Assembly: GCA_964430665.1 (NCBI GenBank)
Contig: CAYSFC010000004.1
Span: 1-46,730 of the forward strand
Length of the DNA: 46,730 bases
Direction of reading: 5' to 3'
Source of the DNA: JAQUYS01 sp964430665
GTDB lineage: Archaea > Nanobdellota > Nanobdellia > Woesearchaeales > SKGA01
The notes beneath the pieces are model-generated. The model did no database searches. It saw nothing but the letters and a program-made list of their open reading frames with translations, and had not been told where the DNA came from. The position numbers and the translations under genes were made by a program. Positions 1 to 7,267 of the stretch are shown one piece after another. Position 1 is the first letter of the stretch; each line of letters opens with the position of its first letter.

Positions 1-10
1 TATTTAAAAA
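1..10 (+). promoter_or_regulatory. TATA-like element of the first gene
   Basis: TATTTAAAAA lies about 27 nt upstream of the ATG at 33. That spacing places the transcription start at or next to the start codon, so the mRNA is probably leaderless. The window starts here, so the upstream BRE is not visible. Confidence 0.5.
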
Positions 11-32
11 CAGATTTGAATTTGTCTTTTCT

Positions 33-767
33 ATGTCTCCAAATAACATTCCTGAAAAAGAACTGAATCAAAGAATTCACTCATATATTGATAAACTAAA
101 AGATATAAGAGATATGTTGGATAAGAACAAAATCTCATTAACTCATTTACTTGAAGGAAATATTTCTTTTCAAAAAAACCAAATTTCTTCAATCGATTTA
201 ACTTCTGATGAATTTCACGTCATATCAACAAAAGATTATGGACCTCAATTCGTTTCTGATAAATATATTATTCATCCAACAGATTATTGTCGATTTAACG
301 GTTCATTCAAATTAAAATTTACACGAAACTTAAAAGAAAACAAAACATTACTAAGAGTTTATACTCAAGAAGATGCTTTAAGAGAAATTCTTTTACAAAC
401 ACATTTCTTCTCAGAAAAAATACCTAAATCCAGAGGCGAATTAGGCTTCATTAATCCAGGCAAAATTTTCATTGTAGGTGATAACTATTACGCTCTAGAA
501 ACAAACAGTGATCATTACATATATGTCGCAGATGTGAAAAAGTCTCAATTTAAATGGAAAGGCGGAATTATTTACGAAGAAAGATTTGTTTCAGACATTT
601 TAATGCAACATGCTACAGCAGGAATGCCTGAAATAATGGCTACAAGATATGACTTTATTCGAAGAATGTTGTCAGAATCAGATCACTATTCCAAAGAAAA
701 CAATTTGAAAGATCTTGTTAGAACTCAATATAAAATTAGATTTCCTGAGTTGGAATTAAAACCTTAA
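33..767 (+). CDS. Conserved-looking hypothetical protein, 244 aa
   Basis: I do not recognise this family. The protein is soluble, with no signal peptide or membrane segment. It starts with a charged helical stretch (residues 5-40) and continues as mixed alpha/beta sequence rich in aromatic residues. Residues about 140-180 read like several consecutive beta strands. The C-terminal third is helical and basic. The ATG is favoured because a TATA-like element sits about 27 nt upstream, the spacing of a leaderless archaeal gene. taw3 follows in the same direction after 31 bp with its own TATA box, so the two need not be co-transcribed. The coding call rests on length, codon pattern and promoter spacing. 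Confidence 0.75.
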   Translation: MSPNNIPEKELNQRIHSYIDKLKDIRDMLDKNKISLTHLLEGNISFQKNQISSIDLTSDEFHVISTKDYGPQFVSDKYIIHPTDYCRFNGSFKLKFTRNLKENKTLLRVYTQEDALREILLQTHFFSEKIPKSRGELGFINPGKIFIVGDNYYALETNSDHYIYVADVKKSQFKWKGGIIYEERFVSDILMQHATAGMPEIMATRYDFIRRMLSESDHYSKENNLKDLVRTQYKIRFPELELKP

Positions 768-798
768 TTTTATAAAATAATTCCATTTACTATTCCTT

Positions 799-1380
799 AT
801 GAAATCTTTTGATGAAGAAAAAGAAGAATATATGTCTAAATTATACAAACCAGACAAATCAAGAAAGGGAGATGTAGATAACTACATAATTCCTTTAATT
901 GATTATATAAATAAAACTGAAAACTATTTTACAACTTCTTCTTGTTCAGGAAGAATTTCTTTATTTACTATGCATAATTCAGATAACAAATATGATGCAG
1001 AATGGATTTTTGTTTCACATGATAAAATTAATTTCGAACAGATTTTAGAAAATCTAAAAGAATTACCATCATCATTAGTTCGATTCAAACAAGAACCCAT
1101 GATTTTACATATTTGCGCTAGAACTTTAGAAGATGCACAAACTTTAATGTATGTTGCCCACGAAGCCGGATTAAAAGATTCTGGAATTATTTCTACCAAA
1201 AAAAGATTTATAGTAAAAATAGTTGGAAGTGATAGAGTTGATTCTCCAATTGCGAAAGATGGAAAATTGGTTGTTGATGAAACTTATTTGAAAATAATAA
1301 CTGATTTATGTAATGAAAAATTAGAAAAAGTCCATCAACGAATTGATAGACTCTATAAATTAATAAAAGAAAAAATTTAA
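799..1380 (+). CDS. taw3: Taw3/TYW3 family tRNA wybutosine-pathway methyltransferase
   Basis: The 193-aa length and motifs fit the archaeal Taw3/TYW3 family. This family N4-methylates the 4-demethylwyosine-type base at position 37 of tRNA-Phe using S-adenosylmethionine. The family signatures are an N-terminal D-K-S-x-K-G-x-V-D block (residues 19-27), the T-S-S-C-S-G-R segment (about 46-52) and a W-I-F-V-S-H block (about 69-74). It acts in the cytoplasm. A TATA-like TTTTATAAAAT at about 768-778 lies 25 nt before the ATG, suggesting a leaderless mRNA. The gene converges with the surface-protein gene ending at 1413, with an inverted repeat at the junction. No other wyosine genes (taw1, taw2, trm5) are in this window. 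Confidence 0.9.
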   Translation: MKSFDEEKEEYMSKLYKPDKSRKGDVDNYIIPLIDYINKTENYFTTSSCSGRISLFTMHNSDNKYDAEWIFVSHDKINFEQILENLKELPSSLVRFKQEPMILHICARTLEDAQTLMYVAHEAGLKDSGIISTKKRFIVKIVGSDRVDSPIAKDGKLVVDETYLKIITDLCNEKLEKVHQRIDRLYKLIKEKI

Positions 1381-1400
1381 AGATAAATTTAATTTATCTT
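1380..1400. terminator. Inverted repeat between convergent genes, probable bidirectional terminator
   Basis: A perfect inverted repeat with 10-nt arms (AAGATAAATT / AATTTATCTT) and a 1-nt centre begins on the last base of the taw3 stop codon. It lies between taw3 and the convergent gene ending at 1413. As a hairpin it would have about 9 bp and a TTT loop. It is AT-rich, so the terminator role is inferred from position and symmetry. Confidence 0.45.
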
Positions 1401-1412
1401 CAAGAAAGAGGA

Positions 1413-2702
1413 TTAATCAAACAAACTTTTAATCCAATCCCAAAGATTTCTTACAAATAATTTACTTCCTGCACGAGGTTCCTCATATTCTAGATCACTA
1501 GAATTATTTGGTGAATCTTCTTCTTCCTCTTCTTCAGAATCAGTTTCATTATTCTCAGGAGTTGTATTTGTTGTTGAACAATCAATGTCTAAAACAATTG
1601 TTTCTACATCCACTTCATCAAAATCATCATTATAAACTTTAGCTTCAACAAAGTACATTCCATCTTCTTTGTTAACTGGAACTTTAAATGTGTAAGTCCA
1701 AGTATCATCTTCATCAATTTCCAAACCAGTTATTCTTGAAGGATACCAATCAAGCTCTTTACTTGTTACCCAAAGCATTGCTTTTTCTTGATCGTTTGAA
1801 CCTGTGTTTTCTATTTCTATAAATAAATCAACATAACCTTGACTACAATCAACTTTGCTTTCTTCAAATTTAAATTCAGTTATTTCTAATTCGTCTGAAG
1901 GATTATAAAATTCAAATTCAACTGTTTCATAATCATAATGAATAAATCCGTGTTCTTCATCTTCTCCTTTTGCAATCAAAGTAAACCTAATTGTTTCATC
2001 ATCAATATCATCTTCATCAATATCAAAAACTATTTCAAAAGTTTCTTCTGAATCTTCTTTAATATCTTCTTCGTCTGATTCTTCACCATCAGCAAAATCC
2101 CAATCACCGTTAGAATCTATTTCAAAGAAAACATTTTCTATCTCAATGTTATCGTCATCATCATATGTATTTTCTATAGTAAGAATTATTTTAATCTCTT
2201 CATTATCTCTAACTTTAATTTCATCATCTTCATCTTCTTGATCGCCATCAACATAAACTTCTACCTCAGTTATTCTTAAGTAACTTTTAGCTTCTAAAGT
2301 TAAATCCTTAGTTTCCGTAAAACTTGAAGCAGAAATTGTAATACTTCCAGCATCTTCTTCATCACTATCTTTTTCCCAAGAAATTTCGTAATTTATATCA
2401 AATTCAAATGTATCTCCTACATTAAGAACTGCAGGAATGTCTGTTTCATCAAAACTTATTGATTCAAAAAAGTTTTCCTTTTCATTTATGATTATATTAA
2501 AACCACTTAAATTTTCATCACCAGTATTTTCAACTTTTACTGTGTAGGTTAAATCTTCTCCTCTATCTGAGCTACTTCCGCCCAAAGCCATATCTGAAAC
2601 AATATCTAATTCAGCTACTGCTGAAACAGAAACAATACTCATAACTAAAGTAATTAAAATTATTGTTAATATTGAAATTAATTTTAATGTTTGATTTTTC
2701 AT
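1413..2702 (-). CDS. Acidic secreted surface protein with CARDB/S-layer-like beta domains
   Basis: About 429 aa from the ATG at 2702, chosen over the in-frame ATG at 2720 because GAGGGG sits a few bases upstream of it. An N-terminal signal peptide (hydrophobic residues about 8-27 ending S-V-S-A-V-A) precedes beta-sandwich repeats of the CARDB/COG1361 kind, with repeated N-T-G turns. The sequence is extremely rich in Asp and Glu. Two Cys, in V-D-C-S and D-I-D-C-S contexts, could pair. The C-terminus has an E-rich linker and a short amphipathic tail, with no clear membrane anchor. It is a shortened paralogue of the upstream gene at 2821-4815: about 370 residues align end to end. The role is inferred to be cell-envelope structure or adhesion. 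Confidence 0.75.
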   Translation of the reverse strand: MKNQTLKLISILTIILITLVMSIVSVSAVAELDIVSDMALGGSSSDRGEDLTYTVKVENTGDENLSGFNIIINEKENFFESISFDETDIPAVLNVGDTFEFDINYEISWEKDSDEEDAGSITISASSFTETKDLTLEAKSYLRITEVEVYVDGDQEDEDDEIKVRDNEEIKIILTIENTYDDDDNIEIENVFFEIDSNGDWDFADGEESDEEDIKEDSEETFEIVFDIDEDDIDDETIRFTLIAKGEDEEHGFIHYDYETVEFEFYNPSDELEITEFKFEESKVDCSQGYVDLFIEIENTGSNDQEKAMLWVTSKELDWYPSRITGLEIDEDDTWTYTFKVPVNKEDGMYFVEAKVYNDDFDEVDVETIVLDIDCSTTNTTPENNETDSEEEEEEDSPNNSSDLEYEEPRAGSKLFVRNLWDWIKSLFD

Positions 2703-2755
2703 TTTGAACCCCTCATTCAAAAGACCAAAAGCAGGTTTTATTTATATACTTAGTG

Positions 2756-2773
2756 CTTTATTTATAAATAAAG
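2756..2773. promoter_or_regulatory. 18-bp perfect palindrome containing a TATA box
   Basis: CTTTATTTATAAATAAAG is a perfect palindrome upstream of the surface-protein gene starting at 2702. A second TATA-like stretch (TATATAAATA on the minus strand) lies nearer, at about 2738-2748. Either could drive the gene. The palindrome may simply be an unusually symmetric TATA box. Confidence 0.4.
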
Positions 2774-2787
2774 AAATAAAATAACGA

Positions 2788-2800
2788 GGAACTTAGTTCC
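2788..2800 (-). terminator. Hairpin plus T-rich tract after the 664-aa surface protein gene
   Basis: GGAAC-TTA-GTTCC forms a 5-bp stem just past the stop codon of the gene ending at 2821. On the minus strand it is followed by a T-rich run (GTTATTTTATTTCTTT). Shape and position suggest a terminator. It also separates this gene from its downstream paralogue. Confidence 0.45.
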
Positions 2801-2820
2801 CCTACATTAAAAATAAAAAA

Positions 2821-4815
2821 TTAATTTTTCTTGATAACGATTGCTGTAAGCATAACAATTCCAGCAATAACTAAAACTGCTAAAACTATTAATAATCCTA
2901 TATAAAGAGGACTATTTCTAAATGAATCGTTTCCTTCTACAAATTCACCAAAATTTCCATTGTAAGGATCAACTGGTGGTTGTACTATAACTGAAGGTTC
3001 ATCATCTTCGTCATCATCATCAGAAGGACTTCCACAATTAACTTCTATAGTTACTGTTTCAATATCAGTACGATCATCATCATCGTTATAAGCCATTATC
3101 TCGATTAGATATGTACCTGTTCCCATATTTGAAGGAACGTCGATATAGAAACTTGTAGAGTCATCATCTTTACTTTCGAAATCATCACCAATTTCATATC
3201 TTTCATCTATATCTAAATCATCTGATTTTATAATAAGATATGATTCATCTTGGTCATCATCACCAGTATTCTTAAAGTCAACATCTAAAACTAATTGACC
3301 TCCAGAACAAGTAAACGAAGATTGACTTACAGTAACATCCGTAACAGTTATTTCATCATCTTCTCTTTCAATTTCTAGTTCAAAATCCATTTCAACATAA
3401 TGATTGAAATTATATTCACTATCTTCACCAAAAACTAAAACAGTTATAGTTACACTATCAGGAGAATCTTCATCTAAATCATTAGGATCAATTTTGAAAT
3501 TTAATTCAAATTCAAAGTCGTCTCCTTCATCTATATCTTCTTCATTGGATTCTTCTTCAACAAAATCCCAATCTGAATCACTAGAAATTAATTCAACGAA
3601 AACATCTTCCATATCAAAATCCCAATTATTTTCAACTTTAACTAGTAGTTTAATTTCATCTCCTTCTTTAACTTCATCAAAACTTTCGCCATCGTCTAAA
3701 GTTTCTTCTTTGTCTCCATTAACATAAAGTTCAACTTCATCAATAGTTAATCCTGATTCTGCTTCAAAGAATATGTTTTTCTTCCCACTTGTTACTTCAC
3801 CATCAGCACTATTTGCTTTAAGTTCAAAGTAACCATATAATTCAGGTTCTCCACCATCAGTACCTTCTGGAAGTACTGCACTTAAAGTAATAGTGTATGT
3901 TGCTCCAGGAGCTAGACTTGAAGGCAAGCTTGAATGAGTTACAAGAGTTGATTCTGTTCCACTTATAGTTGTTAAATCAAGATCGAAATTTGTTAAAGTT
4001 TGTGTTCCAACATTTTCAATTACAACATTAGAAGTTTGAAGTGTTCCTCGTTCAGCATTTGATCCACCAAGAATTATTGATTCTACATTTAAATTAATCT
4101 CAGCTGCATCTTCTCTTACAGTTATTGTAAATCCTTCAGTATCTGATTGACCTGCAACATCTGTAACAGTTACTGTAACTGGGAAAGTTCCAACTACATT
4201 TGGTGTATATCTAATTAATCCTGTGGATGAAATAGTCATTCCATCTAAAGAAACATTATAATATGCTAAGTTTGCATCAAGAGTAGCTTGAACTTGATAA
4301 GTCCATTCTTCATTTAAAATTAATACTTGATTTTCTATTTCTTCGATAACAGGAACATCAAAAGTTTCCATAACAACTACTTCTCCTACAGCCACATTGT
4401 TAGCAGCATTATCAGGTGTTGTACCTACAGGAACTTTAATAGAAATTTCTGCTTCTGTTATAAAAGTATTATATGTGTTGTAAGAACTTTGAAAAGTATA
4501 TGTTTCATTTTCACCTATACTTAAAGGATATATTAATCCTCTTTCTTCAACACCATTACCTAAATTTATTTTATAACTTCCAACAGCTACTTCTTGTGGT
4601 GGTGCTGGACCAACGTTGCCCACACTCTTGGAATCTGGAACTCCAATATTTTCAACAGTTAGTGAAAAAGTTACTGTTTCACCAACATCAACTGTGCTCG
4701 GGTTCGCACTAAAACTAGTAATTGCATAATCATTAGCAGCACTTACAGCTGAAACTGAAAAAATACTAATTACTAATAGAGCAAAAACCATAATTACAAA
4801 TTTGTTTGATTTCAT
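2821..4815 (-). CDS. Membrane-anchored acidic surface protein with Ig-like and CARDB-like domains
   Basis: 664 aa. The signal peptide spans residues 1-26 (cleavage near V-S-A-A). Then come a CARDB-like domain (about 30-150), a putative Ig (He_PIG-like) domain with the V-T-V-T-V-T-D-V-A-G-Q-S-D-T motif (about 155-232), further CARDB-like repeats (about 235-590) and a poly-Asp linker. A C-terminal transmembrane helix (about 638-661) ends in K-K-N. This layout is a type I membrane protein with a long extracellular stalk. Two Cys in the last repeat (F-T-C-S and V-N-C-G) match the Cys pair of the paralogue at 1413-2702. AAGGGG lies upstream of the ATG, and a GAAACATTTATAAAA promoter lies at 4866-4880. 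The role is inferred as envelope or S-layer associated. Confidence 0.8.
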   Translation of the reverse strand: MKSNKFVIMVFALLVISIFSVSAVSAANDYAITSFSANPSTVDVGETVTFSLTVENIGVPDSKSVGNVGPAPPQEVAVGSYKINLGNGVEERGLIYPLSIGENETYTFQSSYNTYNTFITEAEISIKVPVGTTPDNAANNVAVGEVVVMETFDVPVIEEIENQVLILNEEWTYQVQATLDANLAYYNVSLDGMTISSTGLIRYTPNVVGTFPVTVTVTDVAGQSDTEGFTITVREDAAEINLNVESIILGGSNAERGTLQTSNVVIENVGTQTLTNFDLDLTTISGTESTLVTHSSLPSSLAPGATYTITLSAVLPEGTDGGEPELYGYFELKANSADGEVTSGKKNIFFEAESGLTIDEVELYVNGDKEETLDDGESFDEVKEGDEIKLLVKVENNWDFDMEDVFVELISSDSDWDFVEEESNEEDIDEGDDFEFELNFKIDPNDLDEDSPDSVTITVLVFGEDSEYNFNHYVEMDFELEIEREDDEITVTDVTVSQSSFTCSGGQLVLDVDFKNTGDDDQDESYLIIKSDDLDIDERYEIGDDFESKDDDSTSFYIDVPSNMGTGTYLIEIMAYNDDDDRTDIETVTIEVNCGSPSDDDDEDDEPSVIVQPPVDPYNGNFGEFVEGNDSFRNSPLYIGLLIVLAVLVIAGIVMLTAIVIKKN

Positions 4816-4865
4816 TATTTTACCCCTTATATTGATTATAATATATAAATCTGAGATGTAATTTA

Positions 4866-4880
4866 TTTTATAAATGTTTC
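4866..4880 (-). promoter_or_regulatory. BRE/TATA promoter GAAACATTTATAAAA
   Basis: On the minus strand this is GAAACATTTATAAAA, a purine-rich BRE joined to a TATA box. The predicted start near 4845 leaves a leader of about 30 nt with a GGGG ribosome site before the ATG at 4815. The same 14-15 nt element occurs before at least three other genes in the window. Confidence 0.6.
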
Positions 4881-4889
4881 TATTTTGTT

Positions 4890-4905
4890 ATCACTTGAAA
4901 GTGAT
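4890..4905. promoter_or_regulatory. Inverted repeat just upstream of the BRE, candidate operator
   Basis: ATCACTT-GA-AAGTGAT is a perfect 7-bp inverted repeat with a 2-nt spacer. It lies about 10 bp upstream of the BRE of the surface-protein promoter at 4866-4880. A dyad in this position is typical of an archaeal activator or repressor site. No second copy was noticed in the window. Confidence 0.4.
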
Positions 4906-4975
4906 TTATTAATAATATTCTTTATTTAGCTATTTAAAGACTAGAAAATGTTTAAAATTAAAAAATAAAGAAAAT

Positions 4976-6324
4976 TTAACCTCTATTACCGAAATTAAAT
5001 ACTTTTGATAGGTCTACTTGCTCTTTAAGCTTCTCTTCTTCCTCTGTCCATCTTCCCTTTTTCTCTTCTTCCTTTGGTTTTTCTTCTATTTCTTCTTCTG
5101 GCTCTTTTGGAGGGGTAAATTGATCTTTCATTTGTAAAAATTCAGAAGATTTTTCTTCTTCACTTGTTGTTACATTTATATCTAAATTTGCATCTACTTT
5201 GGGTTCGCTTTCAACATTTCTGTATTCTTGTTGTATGTTTTCTTTTTCTGGAATGTTTTCTTGAACAGGTTCGTTAGGAATTGATTCTTGTTGAACTTCG
5301 GGTTCTTTTGTGAAATCTTCTTGAACTTTTTCTTGTTCGCTTTCAACTGTTTGAGTTGAATTTTCAGTTTTTGGAACTTCTTGATTTTCACTCATTAAGT
5401 CGTTAAGAGAACCTTGCATCCTCATAGCAGTATAATCTTCGGGACTTATCTGGCTTTCAGNNNNNNNNNNNNNNNNNNNNNNNNNNNNNNNNNNNNNNNN
5501 NNNNNNNNNNNNNNNNNNNNNNNNNNNNNNNNNNNNNNNNNNNNNNNNNNNNNNNNNNNNAGAGAACCTTGCATCCTCATAGCAGTATAATCTTCGGGAC
5601 TTATCTGGCTTTCAGCGGTCTGGCTTTCAGTTTCAGCGGTCTGGCTTTCAGTCTCGGTGTTAATGCTTTCAGAAATTGGATTTTCTGTTTGCATTTCGCT
5701 AGTCATATTTTCATTTTCAGTATTATCTATCTCAGCATTTTGAGGTTCTAGAATTGGTTTTTGTTGAACTTCAGGATCTTGTGTAAAAGACTCTTGCTGC
5801 ATTTCTCTTTTCTCTTCCACAGGTTCTTGATTAAAAGAAGCATTTACATTATTATTTCCATACTTTATTTCGGCTCTAGGTGTTGAAGGTAACCAATTTC
5901 CACTTTCCTTTTTTTCAGCATAAAGATTTTCAATTTTTTCATATCTGTTAGCAGTTTTTTCAGTATTAGTTAAATTTTGATTAGGATCTTTTACTTCTTG
6001 CCTACCTATTTTATCTAAAGTTTTCATTATATCATTGTTAGAAATAATTTCTTTTGTTGCTTTTTCCGTCCATTCTTGACTAGTTAAAGGCTCTTCTACA
6101 GCAACTTCTTGAATTTCTTCCTGTATTGGTTCTTCTTTTTTCTCTTCAAAATGATTTACATTTATTCCTTTTCCTTGTTCATGTATTCTTCTCTCAGTAT
6201 CTTTTTGAACTTTCTGAGAAGTATCAATCATTTTCTTAGCCATTTCAGTAGCTTCGGATTTGCTATTAGCCAAACCACTCTTCATAAGAGTAGCAATAAG
6301 ATCATCAAGTTCTTTTGTAGTCAT
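4976..6324 (-). CDS. Disordered acidic protein (397 aa when the assembly gap is collapsed)
   Basis: Two reading-frame pieces flank a run of 100 N. The 55 bp on each side of the N run are identical; keeping one copy and removing the N gives a single continuous frame of exactly 398 codons including stop. The N-terminal 45 residues form a helical, possibly DNA- or protein-binding segment (M-T-T-K-E-L-D-D start). The rest is low-complexity, rich in Glu, Gln and Pro, with short repeats such as E-S-Q-T-A-E. It ends in a distinct tail, D-L-S-K-V-F-N-F-G-N-R-G. ATG 6324 is preferred over GTG 6333 because GGTG lies upstream at the right spacing. I do not recognise the family. The tail may be the functional contact and the middle a flexible spacer. 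Confidence 0.7.
5406..5460. repeat. First copy of the 55-bp duplicated contig end
   Basis: Identical to 5561-5615 across the N run. It is best explained as the same genomic sequence present at the ends of two contigs that were scaffolded without merging. Confidence 0.85.
5461..5560. other. 100-N scaffold gap, probably artefactual
   Basis: Exactly 100 N, the usual placeholder for a gap of unknown size. Both sides carry the same 55 bp. Short tandem repeats encoding Q-T-A-E-S at 5608-5655 probably broke the assembly. The real gap is likely zero length or negative. Confidence 0.9.
5561..5615. repeat. Second copy of the 55-bp duplicated contig end
   Basis: Identical to 5406-5460. It runs directly into short tandem repeats of TCTGGCTTTCAG-type units at about 5604-5655. 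Confidence 0.85.
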
Positions 6325-6469
6325 AATATACACACCTTAAAATAAATAAATTTTTTGATACACTTGAAAAATTAAAATTCTTCAGTACACCTATTATTTA
6401 TACTTTTTTGTGATGAACGATTAATTCTTCACATGTGTATTTTGTGTTCTTGTGTATTTAAATGTGTTT

Positions 6470-7153
6470 CTAAATTTGAAATTCATCATTCATAATTTCA
6501 TACAAATCTTCAACATTCAAAATAGATATATCTCTAACATCAGAATCATCATATCCAATCCTTTCACACATTGTATTTAAATAAACATCAACAAAATTGA
6601 AATCTTTCAAAGAATTAAAATCATATGTGTTGTCAAGAAAGAAAAAGAAATTTTTATCAGGGAATTTCTCTTTCAAATTATTTTTAAGTTGAGGTTTACA
6701 TTGTCCTGATTTTGTTGTTATCAGCACACCCACATTTTTGCTTGATAGAAATTTAATGTAACTCCCTCTAATTCTTTTAAGTATTGGTTTTACATCCTCT
6801 CTAGTTAAAATATTTGATTCTTTTGTTTTCGGATTATAAGTATAAACCTTTTTATTGTTTTTTAAAAGAATTGCTTTAGGATGAAATAAACCATCTCCAA
6901 CATAAAGAACATCTCCTTCTTCCTCTATTCGCGTATTAGAACAACCTAGAATTTGTCCAGGATATAGTGTATGCCTCATTTTATTTAAATTTACATCAAT
7001 ATTCTCTTCCTTTAATTGTTTTACTATACCTTCTATACTATTCATATATTGTATTGTTGTAAATAAAATTAATTTTTTCGGCAAAGATTTTAGAAATTCT
7101 TCATCTAAAAGATAAGTTTCATTTAATCTACACTCTACATTTAAAATTTCCAT
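6470..7153 (-). CDS. dph2: Dph2-like diphthamide synthesis protein lacking the N-terminal domain
   Basis: 227 aa, against roughly 330-340 for typical archaeal Dph2. Dph2 is a radical-SAM-like [4Fe-4S] enzyme that transfers the 3-amino-3-carboxypropyl group to a His of elongation factor 2. Domains two and three are recognisable: T-T-I-Q-Y (32-36), Y-P-G-Q-I-L-G-C (64-71), G-D-G-L-F-H-P (86-92), T-T-K-S-G-Q (146-151) and N-T-M-C-E-R-I (193-199). C71 and C196 match two of the three cluster cysteines. The domain with the first cysteine is absent. A Cys at position 8 is the only candidate substitute. Only about 100 bp separate the ATG from the divergent gene, so no missing exon is hidden upstream. 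It may work with a separate partner or use an altered cluster. Confidence 0.75.
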   Translation of the reverse strand: MEILNVECRLNETYLLDEEFLKSLPKKLILFTTIQYMNSIEGIVKQLKEENIDVNLNKMRHTLYPGQILGCSNTRIEEEGDVLYVGDGLFHPKAILLKNNKKVYTYNPKTKESNILTREDVKPILKRIRGSYIKFLSSKNVGVLITTKSGQCKPQLKNNLKEKFPDKNFFFFLDNTYDFNSLKDFNFVDVYLNTMCERIGYDDSDVRDISILNVEDLYEIMNDEFQI

Positions 7154-7212
7154 GTTTAACCGACATATTTAATTTAATATAAATCTTTCTTATATCTTTT
7201 TTTAAACGATAC

Positions 7213-7223
7213 CTTTATAAATA
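7213..7223 (+). promoter_or_regulatory. TATA box of the large secreted protein gene
   Basis: CTTTATAAATA would start transcription near 7243. That gives a leader of about 25 nt carrying AGGTGTG (7254-7260), 7 nt before the ATG at 7268. Confidence 0.5.
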
Positions 7224-7267
7224 ACTTTCCTTACAATTACACTATTATATACTAGGTGTGTTTTTGG

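Noticed and set aside
2756..2773. 18-bp palindrome as a transcription-factor operator
   Set aside because: It is entirely A/T apart from its end bases and contains a TATA box; symmetry of AT-rich TATA elements arises easily. Kept only as a promoter candidate.
3404..3727. Ser-rich open frame on the plus strand
   Set aside because: It is the antisense shadow of the Asp/Glu-rich surface-protein gene; GAT/GAA codons read as Ser/Leu/Phe on the other strand. No promoter or ribosome site.
5406..5615. A real 55-bp repeat within the acidic protein
   Set aside because: Identical copies exactly at both edges of a 100-N run, and the in-frame join after collapsing, point to unmerged contigs.
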